DNA of 6,373 nt from an uncultured Clostridia bacterium. GTDB lineage: Bacteria > Bacillota > Clostridia > Christensenellales > Borkfalkiaceae. The notes under the pieces were generated by a model that saw nothing but the letters and a program-made list of their open reading frames with translations, was not told where the DNA came from and ran no database searches. Position 1 is the stretch's first letter; each line of letters starts with the position of its first letter. Below are positions 4,825 to 6,373 of this stretch, piece by piece. Location: contig CANPWF010000103.1 in assembly GCA_947581885.1 (NCBI GenBank), positions 1 to 6,373 of the forward strand. The letters run 5' to 3'. A program made the translations under genes and the position numbers.

Positions 4825-6373
4825 ATGAAAAGATTCAAAAGGACGATGATCGTCGGTTGTGCCGCGGTGCTCGCTTGCTCGTCTGTGCTCGGGCTCGCCG
4901 CCTGCAAGAATGACGATACGAAGAACGGCAAAATGACGACCTTGCAATTCTGGGGCTCGGGCGATGAGGACGAGTCGAAGGTCTTTGGCGAGATCGTCGC
5001 CGAATTCAACAAGACGATCGGGCAGGAAAAGCGCATCCGCGTCGAGTATTCGAGCAACCACGGCGACGTGGCGGCGAACGCGATGCAACTTTCGGGCAAA
5101 GATCCGCCCGATGTCATCTATGTTCCCGACCGTAACTTCAAATCGTGGGTGCAATATCTTCAACCCCTCACCGATCCCAATACGGGGGAAGCTCTCTTCG
5201 ATGGGGTGGAAGAATTCACCAAACCGGGTGCCGTTTGGGAGCAGGGCATCCGCCGCTATCGCTTCGATATCGCCACGCAGACCGTCTCGGACGATGCCGC
5301 ACTTTGGGCTCTTCCCAAGGATATCGGCCCCACCGCGCTCTACTACAACCGCGAGTATTTGGAGGAAATGGGCATCACCCACCTTTCCCTCACGGCGGAA
5401 GAGGCGAAGGCGCAAGGCTATCCCGAGAAGGGGTATTTCGAGAAAGACGGCAAGTGGTACTTCAACAACAAAGTCCCTATGAGTTGGGATGAAGTGACAT
5501 CTCTCGCCACGAGAATGCAGACCGAGATCGACGCTTGCAAGTACGGCTACTTCACCGAATGGTGGTTCAGCTACGGTTGGTCGGTCGGGGGCGACTGCGT
5601 GGAATACATTCCCGAAACACCGGACGCAGACGGCAACCCGATGGGGTACTACGAGCTCACGTTGAACGACACGACCCCCAACTACATCGTGAAGGACGAC
5701 TGCACCGAAGGCATTACCGTGAACGGCACCAAATACAACGCGGGTGAGATCATCTCCTACACGGATAAGAAGGCGGGAGGCGACAAATCTTGGCAGAGCG
5801 AATGCAATGAACTTCCCTCGATGAAGGACGCGCTCCTCGAATTCGTCGCACTCACTTCGCCCACTTCGGAAAAACTCGGTACGACCACCAAGGGCGTAGA
5901 CGTGTACGGGAAGAAGGTCTCGATGGGGCAGAACTCCATCGGACAGCAGTCCGCACGCGACCGCTTTGTGGCGGGGTCCTTCGGGATGTTCGTCGGCGGG
6001 CGTTGGGAAGTTACCCACCTTCGCAAGAAGATCGGCACGCAGGGCAGCTGGATGAAGGATAACGAGAGTTGGGATGTCGCGCCTCTTCCCATGTACAAGG
6101 AGTACGATGCGGACGGCAACGTCACCGTGCACGGCGTACAGGCGGGGCACAGCGGCTCGATGGGGCTTGCCATCGCGATGGGTTCCAAGAAGAAGGAAGC
6201 GGCTTGGGAACTCGTGAAGTACGTTGCGGGCGAACCCGGGCAGACGGCACAGGCGGTTGCGGGCTTCTGCATTCCCAACCAGATCGAAGTCGCCAAGACG
6301 GATGTATTCCTTCAACCCGATCAGGCACCCAAGAACGCGCAAGTGTTCGTCGACGCGGCGCAGTACGAGACCC
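4825..6373 (+). CDS. ABC-transporter extracellular solute-binding lipoprotein, sugar type (3' end cut by window)
   Basis: 516 codons are visible with no stop before the window edge. The product would bind a solute, probably an oligosaccharide, outside the cell and hand it to an ABC permease. The signal peptide is MKRFKR, then a hydrophobic core, then L-A-A-C with the lipidated Cys at 27. Features typical of family-1 solute-binding proteins (SBP_bac_1-like) appear in order: LQFWGSGDEDE (40-50), the PPDVIYVPD strand (94-102), ALPKDIGPTALYYNREYL (162-179) preceding the first lobe crossover, PMSWDEVTSLATRMQ near 217, a Trp/Tyr-rich segment TEWWFSYGWSVGGD (244-257), RFVAGSFGMFVGGRWE (380-395), WDVAPLPM (416-423), and GSMGLAIAMGSKKKEAAWELVKYV (444-467). 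It is longer than the usual ~400-450 residues because of an insert at about 262-330. The gene starts 113 nt after the lipoprotein on the same strand, and permease genes would be expected further right. The exact sugar cannot be read from the sequence. A peptide or other solute is less likely but possible. Confidence 0.92.
   Translation, partial: MKRFKRTMIVGCAAVLACSSVLGLAACKNDDTKNGKMTTLQFWGSGDEDESKVFGEIVAEFNKTIGQEKRIRVEYSSNHGDVAANAMQLSGKDPPDVIYVPDRNFKSWVQYLQPLTDPNTGEALFDGVEEFTKPGAVWEQGIRRYRFDIATQTVSDDAALWALPKDIGPTALYYNREYLEEMGITHLSLTAEEAKAQGYPEKGYFEKDGKWYFNNKVPMSWDEVTSLATRMQTEIDACKYGYFTEWWFSYGWSVGGDCVEYIPETPDADGNPMGYYELTLNDTTPNYIVKDDCTEGITVNGTKYNAGEIISYTDKKAGGDKSWQSECNELPSMKDALLEFVALTSPTSEKLGTTTKGVDVYGKKVSMGQNSIGQQSARDRFVAGSFGMFVGGRWEVTHLRKKIGTQGSWMKDNESWDVAPLPMYKEYDADGNVTVHGVQAGHSGSMGLAIAMGSKKKEAAWELVKYVAGEPGQTAQAVAGFCIPNQIEVAKTDVFLQPDQAPKNAQVFVDAAQYET

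Noticed and set aside
4582..6342. 586-codon minus-strand open frame
   Set aside because: It is the shadow of the solute-binding protein gene for the same codon-bias reason. The sense frame has a lipobox and family motifs.

Overview
The window reads as one strand of a locus for extracellular proteins. It holds the 3' end of one gene (1-258), a complete giant surface lipoprotein (356-4711) and the first ~1.55 kb of an ABC-transporter sugar-type solute-binding lipoprotein (4825 to the right edge). All three are on the + strand with short gaps (97 and 113 nt), no convincing promoter and no classical T-tailed terminator between them, so co-transcription is plausible. The organism is probably a GC-rich member of the Bacillota, perhaps an uncultured gut-type clostridium. 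This is inference from the short Lys-rich lipoprotein signal peptides with LASC/LAAC lipoboxes, GGAG Shine-Dalgarno sites, Big_2-type Ig repeats on a lipid-anchored protein, and a lipidated family-1 solute-binding protein. No marker gene fixes the taxonomy.

The central protein (1451 aa) has a regular layout: lipobox Cys, five Big_2-like Ig domains, a pair of ~170-190 aa beta-rich modules (A1-B1), three more Big_2-like domains, and a second pair (A2-B2) that ends exactly at the C-terminus. All four large modules open with a Leu-Asp-Trp (LDW) motif, carry a central W/Y-x-(D/N)-G segment and a beta strand ending in T/S-G/A-W/Y, and close with a hydrophobic strand of the type N-x-S-(I/L)-V-A-x-A-V-(I/V)-G. 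I call this the LDW module. It is the most interesting feature here. It looks like a duplicated ligand-binding beta-sandwich, probably for carbohydrate, presented on an Ig stalk.

The last ~70 residues of the upstream gene align by eye with the end of module A2, so at least two neighbouring exported proteins appear to share the module. The downstream solute-binding protein would deliver a small ligand, probably an oligosaccharide, to an ABC permease that lies outside the window. A reasonable working model is capture of a polymer at the surface by LDW-module proteins followed by uptake of released oligosaccharides. No enzyme or permease is visible here, so this model rests on context only.

Both intergenic gaps contain a potential stem-loop followed by a purine-rich leader and a GGAG site, and both downstream genes begin ATGAAAAGA. 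Long stop-free antisense frames (995-4462 and 4582-6342 on the minus strand) come from avoidance of TTA, CTA and TCA codons in the real genes and are not annotated.
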